Translations under genes and position numbers: made by a program
Notes under the pieces: generated by a model
Databases searched by the model: none
What the model saw: only the letters and a program-made list of their open reading frames with translations
What the model was told of the DNA's origin: nothing
Shown: positions 8,085-16,345 of the stretch, piece by piece
Layout of the letters: each line of letters starts with the position of its first letter
How positions within the stretch are numbered: position 1 is the first letter of the stretch
Origin: an uncultured Senegalimassilia sp.
GTDB taxonomy: Bacteria > Actinomycetota > Coriobacteriia > Coriobacteriales > Eggerthellaceae
DNA length: 59,951 nucleotides
Assembly: GCA_934661765.1 (NCBI GenBank)
Contig: CAKUJT010000004.1
Span: forward strand, 1-59,951
Direction of reading: 5' to 3'

Positions 8085-9491
8085 TGTGTAAACCTCCTTT
8101 CCAGCCTTATCATTTTCATATTTTCGCAAAATCAAGACGGCGATATAGGTAATATATCTTCTATTTTTCAATGATTTGTATTTTAATGGAGAGGATGCTT
8201 TTGTGACCAAAACGCTTTTTAGGGACTCAGATATTGGATGTCCATATAATTTACACCAAAGCAACTCCTCTATTTTTTTAGTGTAAATTCCGGACTCTAT
8301 TTCAATCCGTTCGTTCCTCTCTGATCCATAAACATATTTGGAGACCATATATATAGAAGGAATCCATTTTGCTCCAGTGAACGACTCTTTCCATTTTTCT
8401 AATTTAGCAACAAAATCATTTCCTGGAGTCTCACTATAATAAGCTAGAGCAAGTCTTCCGGTTGTCATCGCTTTAAAAGCAGCGATTACCACGCAATCGG
8501 TGGAAGATAAACTATCCTCAGTTGATTCAAAGATACTCCTATATAAAATTTCCCTGTCACTTATGATTTCATCCCCCTCTTTTCTATCTTCAAATGGAGA
8601 CGGCACGTACCTCCCATTTGGATTCCAATACACAAACATCTCATTTCCTGCGATAATTCCGAAGTTGTTCAAAAGCCATCGGAGCATATTGTGTGATTTC
8701 TGAGAAGCTTCATAACCAATCGTTAAAAGATCTTCCGCATTTTTAACAAATGTCCCGCGGAAAGTATATTCTGTTTTATCATTAGCAGAGACCAGTTTTG
8801 CACCAGACTGCAAGGGAAAGATATTTTTGGCATGTAATTCAGTTAAAGGTACATTTTCTCCTGTAAGCATACATAACCCTGTCTTGGACTCCTTTGCAAT
8901 GACCATATTGTAATATGCGATATAACAATGGAACATTTCTTTTGATTTCCATGTTTCTATAATCTCTCCGGTCAGCACATCTTTTATTTTCCAACGGACC
9001 AAGCATTTCTTGTAGGCTGTAGACTGCATTTTCTTCTTACTCATGTCCTCTTTATTTTCTGATTCGAGGACTTCTGCTTTATAAAGGTCGTGTATAATAC
9101 TATTTTTTTCAACATAGGTATGAACGGCATGGGTAAATGCATTTCCATAAGCAGATTCATCCCAATCCATTAACTGTTCCAGATATGATTTTTGGCGTTC
9201 TTCATCAAATCCAGACAAATATTCCAGCTGTTCCGCAAAGGGATGCGGAGATGCATGGCTGGTACGGTTTGCGGATTTCAGTGATACAGGTATGAGCGTC
9301 CGGTTTTCTTTCTTAGGAACAGCCGATGCATCAATAAAACAGCCATTGCTGTCAATTGTTATCTCTATCTGTGCGTTTTGCAACGCATGAGATACAGGAG
9401 CAAGCGGCTCTCTCATCCCATCTATATATACCCCAGCGTATTTGTCTGCCATAACGTCATATGTTTTGATCAATTTTTGTAATAATCCCAC
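7680..9491 (-). CDS. cas8c: Type I-C CRISPR large subunit Cas8c (Csd1)
   Basis: Large subunit of the type I-C Cascade, which recognises the PAM and holds the non-target strand. At 603 residues it has normal family length. The start MGLLQKLIKTYD and the stretch ASPHPFAEQLEYLSGF match the Csd1 family signature. The start is a GTG at 9491 behind AAAAGGAG. It lies 64 bases after cas5 and completes the effector set cas7-cas5-cas8c. The C-terminal part encodes the small subunit from an internal start (see 7680-8084). No cas3 follows; the next sequence is a hairpin element and then the leader of an unrelated gene. Confidence 0.95.
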   Translation of the reverse strand: MGLLQKLIKTYDVMADKYAGVYIDGMREPLAPVSHALQNAQIEITIDSNGCFIDASAVPKKENRTLIPVSLKSANRTSHASPHPFAEQLEYLSGFDEERQKSYLEQLMDWDESAYGNAFTHAVHTYVEKNSIIHDLYKAEVLESENKEDMSKKKMQSTAYKKCLVRWKIKDVLTGEIIETWKSKEMFHCYIAYYNMVIAKESKTGLCMLTGENVPLTELHAKNIFPLQSGAKLVSANDKTEYTFRGTFVKNAEDLLTIGYEASQKSHNMLRWLLNNFGIIAGNEMFVYWNPNGRYVPSPFEDRKEGDEIISDREILYRSIFESTEDSLSSTDCVVIAAFKAMTTGRLALAYYSETPGNDFVAKLEKWKESFTGAKWIPSIYMVSKYVYGSERNERIEIESGIYTKKIEELLWCKLYGHPISESLKSVLVTKASSPLKYKSLKNRRYITYIAVLILRKYENDKAGKEVYTMTLDLDNTEISYLMGRLLAVYEKAELDTYTEEELKSRIPNAVRYQNKYVQRPAATLIVLKNKIVPYLNKLKRRKNSLYIKYQKIFQEIFEKVDGRETKLTGKLSDSYILGYYHQKESFYQKQEEDAEKPEAIAI

Positions 9492-9555
9492 AATGTTTCT
9501 CCTTTTGTAATCTTTTTTATCTCTACACTTAGAAATGTGCGATATATAAGCACTT

Positions 9556-10257
9556 CTAGTCTACTTTTTCTTTCTTTTCTTCTGGCATCTCAAAAGTTTT
9601 TGGCTGCATTTTACAGATTACTTTTGTCATCACACAATCTTCTGGTTTTATAAATTTGATCACACCGTTATGCATAACTGGACACCACATACGCATAGTT
9701 ATACAGCCTTGTGTTTCTTTAGAATATGCTTCGTCTGGATAAGTTAAGCCATGATACATCAACCCAAATGGAATGTCACCATAATTATCAAAGAATCCGA
9801 TTCCTTCTCCGAATTTACAAGGTTTGACATATCCCTGACATTCACGGGTTCCTAAGAAGATATCCTGTCTGCCGCCTTTTTCGATCATCCTTTTGGAAAT
9901 CTCTAAATGTTTTTTTTCATTCCAATCGGGTCTGCACTCGGGATGGTTTTTATTAAAGATAAAATGAGCCCGTACCTGATAACGGCAGTCTCTTAAATAA
10001 GTATAAAGAGCCATGTCATTTTTATTGCTTTTCATTTTAGGGATGATTTTTCCGGATGCTTCCATTCGGAACGGATTCATGACTCTTACTTCATCAATAA
10101 TCCAAGTAATTGTTGGTTTCCAATATATGGATTTCAAAATGCCTTTCAAGGCTTCATAAGTAGGAATAGCCATACTGCTTTTTTCTCCCCCTGTTTTAAA
10201 TTCAGGAAATGTAAATAAGGCTTTTCTTCCAGTAACTTCAAATTCTACACTGTTCAT
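9556..10257 (-). CDS. cas5c: Type I-C Cas5 (Cas5d/Cas5c), crRNA-processing subunit
   Basis: In type I-C, which lacks Cas6, Cas5 is the endoribonuclease that cuts the repeat hairpin and stays on the 5' handle of the crRNA. The 233-residue protein begins VEFEVTGRKALFTFPEFKTGG and contains the glycine-rich GEGIGFFDNYGDIPFGLMYHG segment of this family. Its ribosome-binding site (CGGAGGAAT) starts right after the last CRISPR repeat, so the gene appears to be transcribed through the array. Repeat cleavage by Cas5 would therefore release its own mRNA. Confidence 0.95.
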   Translation of the reverse strand: MNSVEFEVTGRKALFTFPEFKTGGEKSSMAIPTYEALKGILKSIYWKPTITWIIDEVRVMNPFRMEASGKIIPKMKSNKNDMALYTYLRDCRYQVRAHFIFNKNHPECRPDWNEKKHLEISKRMIEKGGRQDIFLGTRECQGYVKPCKFGEGIGFFDNYGDIPFGLMYHGLTYPDEAYSKETQGCITMRMWCPVMHNGVIKFIKPEDCVMTKVICKMQPKTFEMPEEKKEKVD

Positions 10258-10270
10258 TTTTATTCCTCCG

Positions 10271-11350
10271 TTTTAATCCCCGTACCCGTGAAGGGTACGA
10301 TTTGTATTTTTTTATTTAAAAAGCCAAGAATAGCCGCTTTAATCCCCGTACCCGTGAAGGGTACGATAATATACTTCTTCATAACTTGATATAATACTGT
10401 AGATTTTAATCCCCGTACCCATGAAGGGTACGATCCCCGTTTACACTCTTTTCTAAATATTTTCTCATATTTTAATCCCCGTACCCGTGAAGGGTACGAT
10501 GCCCTTGCTCCACGGAAAACAACAGCAAATAAAACAGCTTTAATCCTCGTACCCATGAAGGGTACGAGGACAATAAGAGATATTTTTGAAAACCTCCCAA
10601 AATTTTAATCCCCATACCCGTGAAGGGTACGATCATTGCATTGCACATCTTGAAAAATTGGCAGGTACTTTAATCCCCGTACCCCGAGAGATGCGACCAT
10701 ACATATGATAATCGATGCACTCTACAGATTTTAATCCCCGTACCCACGAAGGGTACGATAAAAAATATTATATTTCGCTCTATTAACAAGAGAATTTTAA
10801 TCCCCGTACCCGTGAAGGGTACGATGAAATAGCCGGAAATGATATGGATTATATCGCAGCTTTAATCCCCGCACCCATGAAGGGTACGATTAGACCTCAT
10901 GAAGATAAGAAATAAACTTACATTTTAATCCCCGTACCCGTGAAGGGTACGATAAATATTATCCCGGTTTAGATGGTCAATTAGCCACTTTTAATCCCCG
11001 TACCCACGAAGGGTACGATTTCTTTCATTTTATCATCAGTTATGTCTGAAAGCTTTTAATCCCGCACCCATGAAGGGTACGATAGGAGGATATCAATAGA
11101 TATCTAGAGGATGCAAAGGCCTTAATCCCCGTACCCATGAAGGGTACGATCCTTGCTCCACGGAAAACAACAGCAAATAAAACAATTTTAATCCCCGTAC
11201 CCGTGAAGGGTACGATGTTGTTTCTGCACCCCTTGTCATTACAGAACGTAAATTTTAATCCCCGTACCCGTGAAGGGTACGATTTGAGTGCCAGAAAGCC
11301 AAAGCTGAATAAATTAGGATTTTAATCCCCGTACCCGTGAAGGGTACGAT
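10271..11350 (-). CRISPR. Type I-C CRISPR array, 17 repeats and 16 spacers
   Basis: On the minus strand the 31-base repeat runs ATCGTACCCTTCAC, then GGGTACGGGGATTAAAA, with a GTACCC/GGGTAC hairpin and the GGATTRAAA-type 3' end of I-C repeats. Spacers are 30-37 bases. The leader is on the high-coordinate side. Most repeats differ by 0-2 bases. Those at 10668-10698 (5' half replaced by GTCGCATCTCTCGGGG), 10538-10568 and 11054-11083 (one base short) are degenerate. The spacers at 10501-10537 and 11151-11185 share a ~34-base identical core, so part of the array was duplicated or recombined. The distal repeat ends 13 bases before the cas5 start codon. Confidence 0.98.
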
Positions 11351-11530
11351 GGCAAAATTGCATAAAATAAATAACAATTTCACCGTTTTATTTAGAAGAT
11401 TTAGACACAATATAAGCTGTTTTACTTTTATTTGTTTTTATTTTTAGAAAAACAAGGACAACATTTCTTGTTTTTGTAGTGCGAATCTCTAAGAGTTTTT
11501 GCATTACTTAGGACTCGCACCCAATGGTAA
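11351..11530 (-). promoter_or_regulatory. CRISPR leader region
   Basis: AT-rich sequence between cas7 and the first repeat. It contains an imperfect inverted repeat (GTGCGAGTCCTAAG with CTTAGAGATTCGCAC, 11479-11521), a feature I associate with I-C leaders. It should hold the promoter for the array and for cas5-cas8c, unless these are read through from cas7. Confidence 0.65.
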
Positions 11531-11576
11531 CCATACAGCTTTTATTCTCCATATCCATCTTTCTGTAATTGCTCTA

Positions 11577-11692
11577 CTTTAATCCCCAGCCGACATTCTT
11601 GCAAAAACTACTTACCGAGCAAAAACCGGCTGTGCTTACTTTTGCCAGTAGAAATACCGTTTTTTCTCCGCTTGCCAATGAGATTTTTTGTT
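11577..11692 (-). repeat. Structured RNA element, partial copy e, between cas7 and leader
   Basis: The 3' half of the dispersed structured element: AAGCGGAGAaaaaaCGGTAT, a GC-rich AGCCGG segment, and the end GTCGGCTGGGGATTAAAG. It starts immediately after the cas7 stop and lies upstream of the array leader. The 5' promoter part is missing. Its presence inside the CRISPR locus is notable because its 3' end equals the repeat handle GGGGATTAAA. Confidence 0.55.
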
Positions 11693-12541
11693 TTAACAAA
11701 CACCTTCTACATCTTCATAGTCAAGTCCATATAACTCATCTACAGAGATATCATAATCATGGATACTTTTAGGGATTGTACAGCTATCTTTTAAGCGTAC
11801 TTTAACGCTTCGGTGAACCTGTGCGGAAGAATACTGTCCGTCCTTACAGTTGTGCTTAAACCAATATAATTTGATAACTTCCATAGAGCCTTCCGGTCTT
11901 GCAGCAGAAGCATCGTTTACAAACATCGTTGCGATTGCCTTTTTGACAACTTCTGCATCTTCTTCTGTAAAGCCAGTCTTTTCTGCCAGCTGTACGTTGA
12001 TGGCTCCTTTTACGATGTATAATCCGAATTTAACGAAATGTTTTGCACCCATTCGGTCAGAAGACATATGAGAGTCATTTTTAGGAGGTAAACCATTTAC
12101 TGATTTCGTGATCCCAAAACTGTCGATTGTTACTGGGTCCACACTGTAGGCTTCATGTGTCGTAACTGGACCACGAATCCCAAATGAAGTATTCCCCTTC
12201 TGTAACGCGAACACCTGACCAAAAGCTCTGACATCCAGCCACTTCTTACAGGCTTCCTCTTTGCACTTTTCTACATTATTTGGTTCTGTAAATAAAGCCT
12301 TTGCACGGTCACTTAAACAAACATAGCCATCTGTTGTACGGTCTTCAGACTGAATAAAAATGTTATGTCCCATATCCTGCATACGGTTTCGAATTTTACG
12401 ATGGATACATCCGCTGCTTATCTCGCCATACATTTCATCGTCCACACGCGGCATATTCTCGGCATTTGGATCTCCGTTTGGATTAGCTCCGTTTACCGCC
12501 ACCAATGCAACAAAATCAATCTTGTTTTTTAAAATACTCAT
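11693..12541 (-). CDS. cas7c: Type I-C Cas7 (Csd2), Cascade backbone
   Basis: The crRNA-coating backbone subunit, 282 residues, normal for Csd2. The start MSILKNKIDFVALVAVNGANPNGDP is the conserved RRM entry of the family; FGIRGPVTTHEAYSVDPV forms part of the crRNA-binding region. Start ATG at 12541 behind AAAAAGGAG. It is separated from cas5 and cas8c by a structured element, the leader and the array, instead of lying beside them. A TTCTTACAAAAGTTC box (12657-12672) and a GAATCGGATTC palindrome (12720-12739) lie upstream. Confidence 0.96.
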   Translation of the reverse strand: MSILKNKIDFVALVAVNGANPNGDPNAENMPRVDDEMYGEISSGCIHRKIRNRMQDMGHNIFIQSEDRTTDGYVCLSDRAKALFTEPNNVEKCKEEACKKWLDVRAFGQVFALQKGNTSFGIRGPVTTHEAYSVDPVTIDSFGITKSVNGLPPKNDSHMSSDRMGAKHFVKFGLYIVKGAINVQLAEKTGFTEEDAEVVKKAIATMFVNDASAARPEGSMEVIKLYWFKHNCKDGQYSSAQVHRSVKVRLKDSCTIPKSIHDYDISVDELYGLDYEDVEGVC

Positions 12542-12918
12542 CTTTTTTCTCCTTTTTGTTGATATATTTATTTTTTATAGCGGCGGTTCATTGCAGATGC
12601 GTTTTGCATCGGTTTACCTGCCCGCACTACTAATATGCCAAAAAAAATCTTAATGGAACTTTTGTAAGAAAAATTTTTGAGAAAAAATCAGAACAGAATG
12701 TAATTTCTTTTATCTATAGAAAAAAGAATCGGATTCGATAAAAATAGATATAAAATATACTTTAAAATTTTAAATAATTATATATAACGGTATGCTAACA
12801 TCCGCAATGAAAAAGAAGCCCATTTTTACATAATCCGTTATGTAAAAAAATTAAAGTGGCTAGGAACTCCTAGCCACTGATATATATTAACATATTTTTC
12901 CGAAATATTTCTTTCTTT
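12542..12918 (-). promoter_or_regulatory. Promoter/leader region of cas7 and terminator of the upstream unit
   Basis: From right to left: a terminator hairpin (AGTGGCTAGGA/TCCTAGCCACT, 12855-12877) ending the 12919 gene; the near-palindrome GAATCGGATTC (12720-12739); the recurrent TTCTTACAAAAGTTC box (12657-12672); a possible promoter with TTCCAT, 17 bases, then TATTAG (around 12631-12660); and a ~100-base leader with the inverted segments GATGC/GCATC. No gene is seen. Confidence 0.55.
12720..12739. repeat. Dispersed near-palindrome GAATCSRATTC (representative copy)
   Basis: A 15-20 base near-palindrome of the form AAGAATCSRATTCTT recurs in intergenic DNA at about 3004-3026, 12720-12739, 22731-22750, 25074-25094, 30719-30741, 32427-32448, 37079-37101 and 44329-44349. 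Each copy lies roughly 65-240 bases upstream of a minus-strand start (excisionase, cas7, primase, 24870 gene, hicA, ImmA, adhesin, GHKL protein). It may be an operator of an element-wide regulator, or part of a terminator. Confidence 0.5.
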
Positions 12919-13239
12919 TTATAATTGCCCCTCCTTTTTTGCTCTGCATTTCTTTATTCGCAAAGCATTTTCAGATAAATTTTCGTTATAAACCGGACGT
13001 TTTCTAGGGCTATAGGACTGTACGGTTTTCTGCGAAAGACCCGTTACCTTTACGATTTCTTCAAGCGTTTTTCCTTTTTCATACAAACTTAAAATATACG
13101 CTTGATTTTCGTTTGCAATAATACCCGCTGTGCTTAACACCTTTGCAACTCTGTTCCAGCTACAGCCAATTTGTTTAGCTGTAGCCTTAATACTTTGTGT
13201 TTTTTCAAACGTCTCTATAATCCTATCACTATAATTCAT
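12919..13239 (-). CDS. Small protein with two helix-turn-helix regions
   Basis: A 106-residue DNA-binding-type protein. Residues about 7-35 (SIKATAKQIGCSWNRVAKVL) and 48-70 (KTLEEIVKVTGLSQKTVQSY) both read as resolvase/transposase-like helix-turn-helix units. The basic tail RIKKCRAKKE may add DNA contacts. No catalytic domain is present, so it is a likely regulator. Its start overlaps the stop of the upstream Zn-ribbon gene by four bases (ATGA). It is the last gene of a unit ending in the terminator at 12855-12877. Confidence 0.7.
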   Translation of the reverse strand: MNYSDRIIETFEKTQSIKATAKQIGCSWNRVAKVLSTAGIIANENQAYILSLYEKGKTLEEIVKVTGLSQKTVQSYSPRKRPVYNENLSENALRIKKCRAKKEGQL

Positions 13240-13703
13240 TTTTGCTCACATCCTCTATGAGCCGCCAACCAATTATTGTATTCACTTTTCTTAGGCGATC
13301 TACCAGATATTTTGATTCTTTTTATCTCCTTAAGAATAACGATTTCCTGCTCTACATTTTCTAATAAAAGATATTTCTTCCACGCTCGAATATTCCTATC
13401 CCACTTATAACCAAGCTCTTTCAATTTTTCTTTAACCGAATAAGTTTCACCGGTCAAAAAGATGGTAATTGGAAAATCTTCTTCAATTTTTGAAATTTTT
13501 AATGTGGCAATAATCGGTTTTTCTTTTTCCTCAGCTTCTTTTTCAGCTCTTCTTCTTTCGCTGTAACATTCCGGGCATTCATCATAAAAATCCTGATATT
13601 TTTCTTCAAATTCACGTGCTTCTGTTCCTTTGTGGAATTTTTTTCTGACAGTAAATTCCTCTCCACATTTCTTGCAGATACCTTTCACTTCGCCAATAGC
13701 CAT
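13236..13703 (-). CDS. Zinc-ribbon protein of unknown function
   Basis: Unrecognised 155-residue protein. CKKCGEEF near residue 10 and CPECYSERRR near 45 supply four cysteines for a treble-clef or ribbon zinc site. The middle is charged and helical (RRAEKEAEEKEKP). The second half has LKELGYKWDRNIRAWKKYL, a segment seen in phage and plasmid accessory proteins that handle nucleic acid. It is coupled to the downstream helix-turn-helix gene through an ATGA overlap. Confidence 0.6.
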   Translation of the reverse strand: MAIGEVKGICKKCGEEFTVRKKFHKGTEAREFEEKYQDFYDECPECYSERRRAEKEAEEKEKPIIATLKISKIEEDFPITIFLTGETYSVKEKLKELGYKWDRNIRAWKKYLLLENVEQEIVILKEIKRIKISGRSPKKSEYNNWLAAHRGCEQK

Positions 13704-13832
13704 GTTTTTTCTCTCCCCACTGCTGTTTCTTTATGTTTATATTATACATATATTTGTACAGATTGCAAACAATGTAAATATTATTTTCAGTACCTCCAAA
13801 ACACTGTCTACAACAAAACCATTCCTGTTCTT

Positions 13833-14348
13833 CTAATTGGAATATCTTTTCCTTGATAATACATACACTGGAATAATATCTTCTTCCTCCAGTGTTATTT
13901 TTCTCTCACAGACATAACATTCTTTGATAGTAAGTAGTTTCTTTTTATCCTTATCCATTTTAATTAGACTTCCACATTCTGGACAGCGAGCAATATAAAC
14001 CTTTTCTAACAATCCCTTTTCTTTGCATTTTGCTATTATTTTTTCAGCATCTTCTACCGAGATTTTCATCTTGGAAGCGGTCTTTTTAACTGTGATATAT
14101 GGCATATCCGGAGCATATACTTGTAAGAATTTCTGTAAATTACAGGAATCATCTTTTTCTTTGGATTCACTTTTACTCTCTTTTATACAAGCCTGATGTT
14201 GCAATACCGCATCAATCTCAACTTCTGCCATACTCCCAGGTTTTAAGTTATGAAACATCGAACTTTCTTTCCCCTTTTCGGGTCCTTGTTCCACTACTTT
14301 TGTGATACGGACAGTTCCATCTGATTCATGATAAATTCTAATTTTCAT
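13833..14348 (-). CDS. Unknown protein with C-terminal zinc ribbon
   Basis: Unrecognised 171-residue protein. An N-terminal beta-rich region (about 1-55), a helical middle part with MKISVEDAEKIIAKCKEKGLL resembling a small winged-helix, and a C-terminal four-cysteine ribbon CPECGSL plus CYVCERK. This layout suggests a nucleic-acid-binding or regulatory protein. The start at 14348 is behind AGGAGAAAT and 21 bases after the preceding gene's stop, so the genes probably form an operon. Confidence 0.6.
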   Translation of the reverse strand: MKIRIYHESDGTVRITKVVEQGPEKGKESSMFHNLKPGSMAEVEIDAVLQHQACIKESKSESKEKDDSCNLQKFLQVYAPDMPYITVKKTASKMKISVEDAEKIIAKCKEKGLLEKVYIARCPECGSLIKMDKDKKKLLTIKECYVCERKITLEEEDIIPVYVLSRKRYSN

Positions 14349-14369
14349 TTATTTCTCCTTTCTCCTAAT

Positions 14370-15065
14370 TCATCTCACATAGATGTAAATAGGCTTTGCT
14401 AAAGTTTTGTAATGGTCTGCAGAAATTACACATTCTACTATGTATGTTTCCTTCTCTGTGGATTTTATTATTACTTTACCATCGGAAGAAACAGAAATTT
14501 TTTCTTCGATGCTATTACTTGCAATTGTTCCAGTTGCTGGATCTATAGAAATTGCTTTAGAATTTTCTTTAGCTAAACGAAATTGACACTTTAAAGTTGG
14601 AATTGATTCATCTAACATTCCAAGTACTTTTGGAGTACAGAGCTGCTTTATACATTTTCCATCTTTATTAAAATCATTTTTAGAAATAGTGATAGATGGC
14701 ATATCTGTTGTTTTTATTTCATCATCATAAACATAAATTTTGACTTTTATCGTACCACGATACTTTCCTTTTCCTTTCAATTCTATAGTTCCACCTGTTT
14801 TTGATTTCTCTTCAGATGCATTGTCCGCAAATTCATAATCTGTTTCTGCAAATAACTTTTTAGTACCTAATATGCCTGGCTTAGTTACTATAATCATTTC
14901 TGGGAGATTTGGCTTACCAGTATAATCAAATATAAGCCAATAGTATGGCGCATCATCTATAGCACGACATTCGTCTAAATTATTATGTAGCTTTAATATA
15001 AATAACAAAACTACCAATACTTCAACCAATACAATAAAACCATATTTATTTTTCTTATTTTCCAT
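14370..15065 (-). CDS. Membrane-anchored extracytoplasmic protein, unknown
   Basis: Unrecognised 231-residue protein with one N-terminal membrane anchor (YGFIVLVEVLVVLLFIL). The rest is extracytoplasmic and beta-rich, with a region (about 90-125) reading TGGTIELKGKGKYRGTIKVK and a C-terminal part (ISIDPATGTIASNSIEEKIS) that resembles Big/cadherin-like bacterial domains. It could be a surface or cell-wall-facing accessory protein. Its leader is a copy of the structured RNA element (15089-15355), whose 3' end lies about 20 bases before the start codon. Confidence 0.6.
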   Translation of the reverse strand: MENKKNKYGFIVLVEVLVVLLFILKLHNNLDECRAIDDAPYYWLIFDYTGKPNLPEMIIVTKPGILGTKKLFAETDYEFADNASEEKSKTGGTIELKGKGKYRGTIKVKIYVYDDEIKTTDMPSITISKNDFNKDGKCIKQLCTPKVLGMLDESIPTLKCQFRLAKENSKAISIDPATGTIASNSIEEKISVSSDGKVIIKSTEKETYIVECVISADHYKTLAKPIYIYVR

Positions 15066-15088
15066 AATGCGTTCTCCTTGATCGTTTT

Positions 15089-15355
15089 GTTTTAATCCAC
15101 AGCCGGTATCCTTTATACAGAGGCTGAATGCCGGTATTTTTTCTGGCAGGACTTTACTTCCTGTCAGTGGGGGATACCGTTTCTCCGCCCACCACTGACG
15201 TTACATGAATTTTACAATTCATCCCATAATCTAAAGAGGTAGGGGAATTCTTGTTTTTTTATAAAGTCTGTCCTCCTTTCTTATATAGAATGACAGAAAT
15301 CTTACTTATCTGATTTTTCTGTAGAAATATTTTTTATCTATGTAGAAATATTTTT
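15089..15355 (-). repeat. Structured leader RNA element, copy b
   Basis: Full copy in the 5' leader of the 15065 gene. It has the hairpin GTCAGTGGTGGGC paired with a CCCACTGAC segment around the conserved GCGGAGAaaCGGTATCC loop, then the end ACCGGCTGTGGATTAAAAC. The small frame that is open in copy a stops after 22 codons here, which favours an RNA function. The interval 15356-15454 holds only AT-rich sequence. Confidence 0.58.
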
Positions 15356-15454
15356 TATCTAACCTCTTTGGAAAGTCGAACAGATTTTATAAAAAGATTT
15401 TTTGTTAAATCCTAGCGGTATTTCTATGAAGGCCAACATTAATGGAGCTATCCA

Positions 15455-16342
15455 TCAAATTTTTTCTGCCAAAAGTTGTATTGTTTTACTCATGATTTCT
15501 CTCTGATCATGAGTTCCTTTTACGATACGGTTTATTTCCGTTTCATCAAATTCATATCCAATATCACTAAGAAACATCTGTATCATTTTCTGATTTTCTT
15601 CTGTTGTAAATGGTTCCATCTCCTGCTTAATTGAAAATCGACTTACAAATGCCGAGTCGAGCAGATCATACCGGTTTGTAGCGGCCAGAACAATTACGTC
15701 ATTCGGTATCTTATCAAATTCCTGCATCAAAGTAACTGTAGTCCTACTCATTTCCCCATCTGAACCTTTACCTGATGTAGATTTTCTATCACAGCTAATT
15801 GTATCCACTTCATCTAACATAAAAATGCATGGATTAGAAGACGCATAAGCAAACGCTTTTGCGATGTTTTTCGCCGTAGAACCCATATAGCTATCTATGA
15901 TTCTGGAAAAATTCAGGTAGCAAAACGGAAGGGCTTTTTTGAAAGCAATATATCTTGCAAACATAGTCTTTCCAGTTCCTGGAGGACCGTATAACAAAGT
16001 CGCGTTTTTGTATGGTATCTGCAGTTCCATTAATTTTGGGCTTACTTCTGCCATTCGGAAGATTTTACCTGCCAGCTCCATTTGCTGTTCTGATACATAA
16101 TATCTTGATTCTTTAAATGACATCGAAACATCTTCGCACTGCAAAAGTCCTTTTAATTCTGCCGGAAGCTCATAAAGAAAGCTATGTTCCGATGTTAGAA
16201 TTGATTTATAACGGGCTACAAAGTTTTTGTTTTTCTGTGTGGTATCTTCATTAAGAGCACCTAAAGCCCCTTGTCTAGCTTTAAGCATATTGTTTGCTGC
16301 GATTCCCCTTATCATCTCTTTTTGTATTTCTGTTAATCCCAT
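15455..16342 (-). CDS. AAA+ ATPase (FtsH/spastin-like module)
   Basis: A 295-residue ATPase. Walker A GPPGTGKT (about residue 119), Walker B CIFMLDEVD (about 172), sensor 1 AATNR and an arginine finger region (FVSRF) are all visible, so it should hydrolyse ATP and form rings that remodel a partner. The N-terminal ~80 residues are helical and unlike FtsH or TnsC. No protease or DNA-binding domain is attached. It starts 3 bases after the upstream membrane-protein gene stops, which suggests these genes are expressed together. The partner is unknown. Confidence 0.85.
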   Translation of the reverse strand: MGLTEIQKEMIRGIAANNMLKARQGALGALNEDTTQKNKNFVARYKSILTSEHSFLYELPAELKGLLQCEDVSMSFKESRYYVSEQQMELAGKIFRMAEVSPKLMELQIPYKNATLLYGPPGTGKTMFARYIAFKKALPFCYLNFSRIIDSYMGSTAKNIAKAFAYASSNPCIFMLDEVDTISCDRKSTSGKGSDGEMSRTTVTLMQEFDKIPNDVIVLAATNRYDLLDSAFVSRFSIKQEMEPFTTEENQKMIQMFLSDIGYEFDETEINRIVKGTHDQREIMSKTIQLLAEKI

Positions 16343-16345
16343 AAT

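Noticed and set aside
10260..11325. Open frames of 98 and 62 codons within the CRISPR array
   Set aside because: They are periodic translations of repeat and spacer DNA with no ribosome-binding site.
15455..16342. Possible CRISPR-associated transposon, given a Cas3-less Cascade and a nearby AAA+ ATPase
   Set aside because: No TnsA, TnsB or TniQ homologue is present and the ATPase resembles FtsH/spastin modules and not TnsC.
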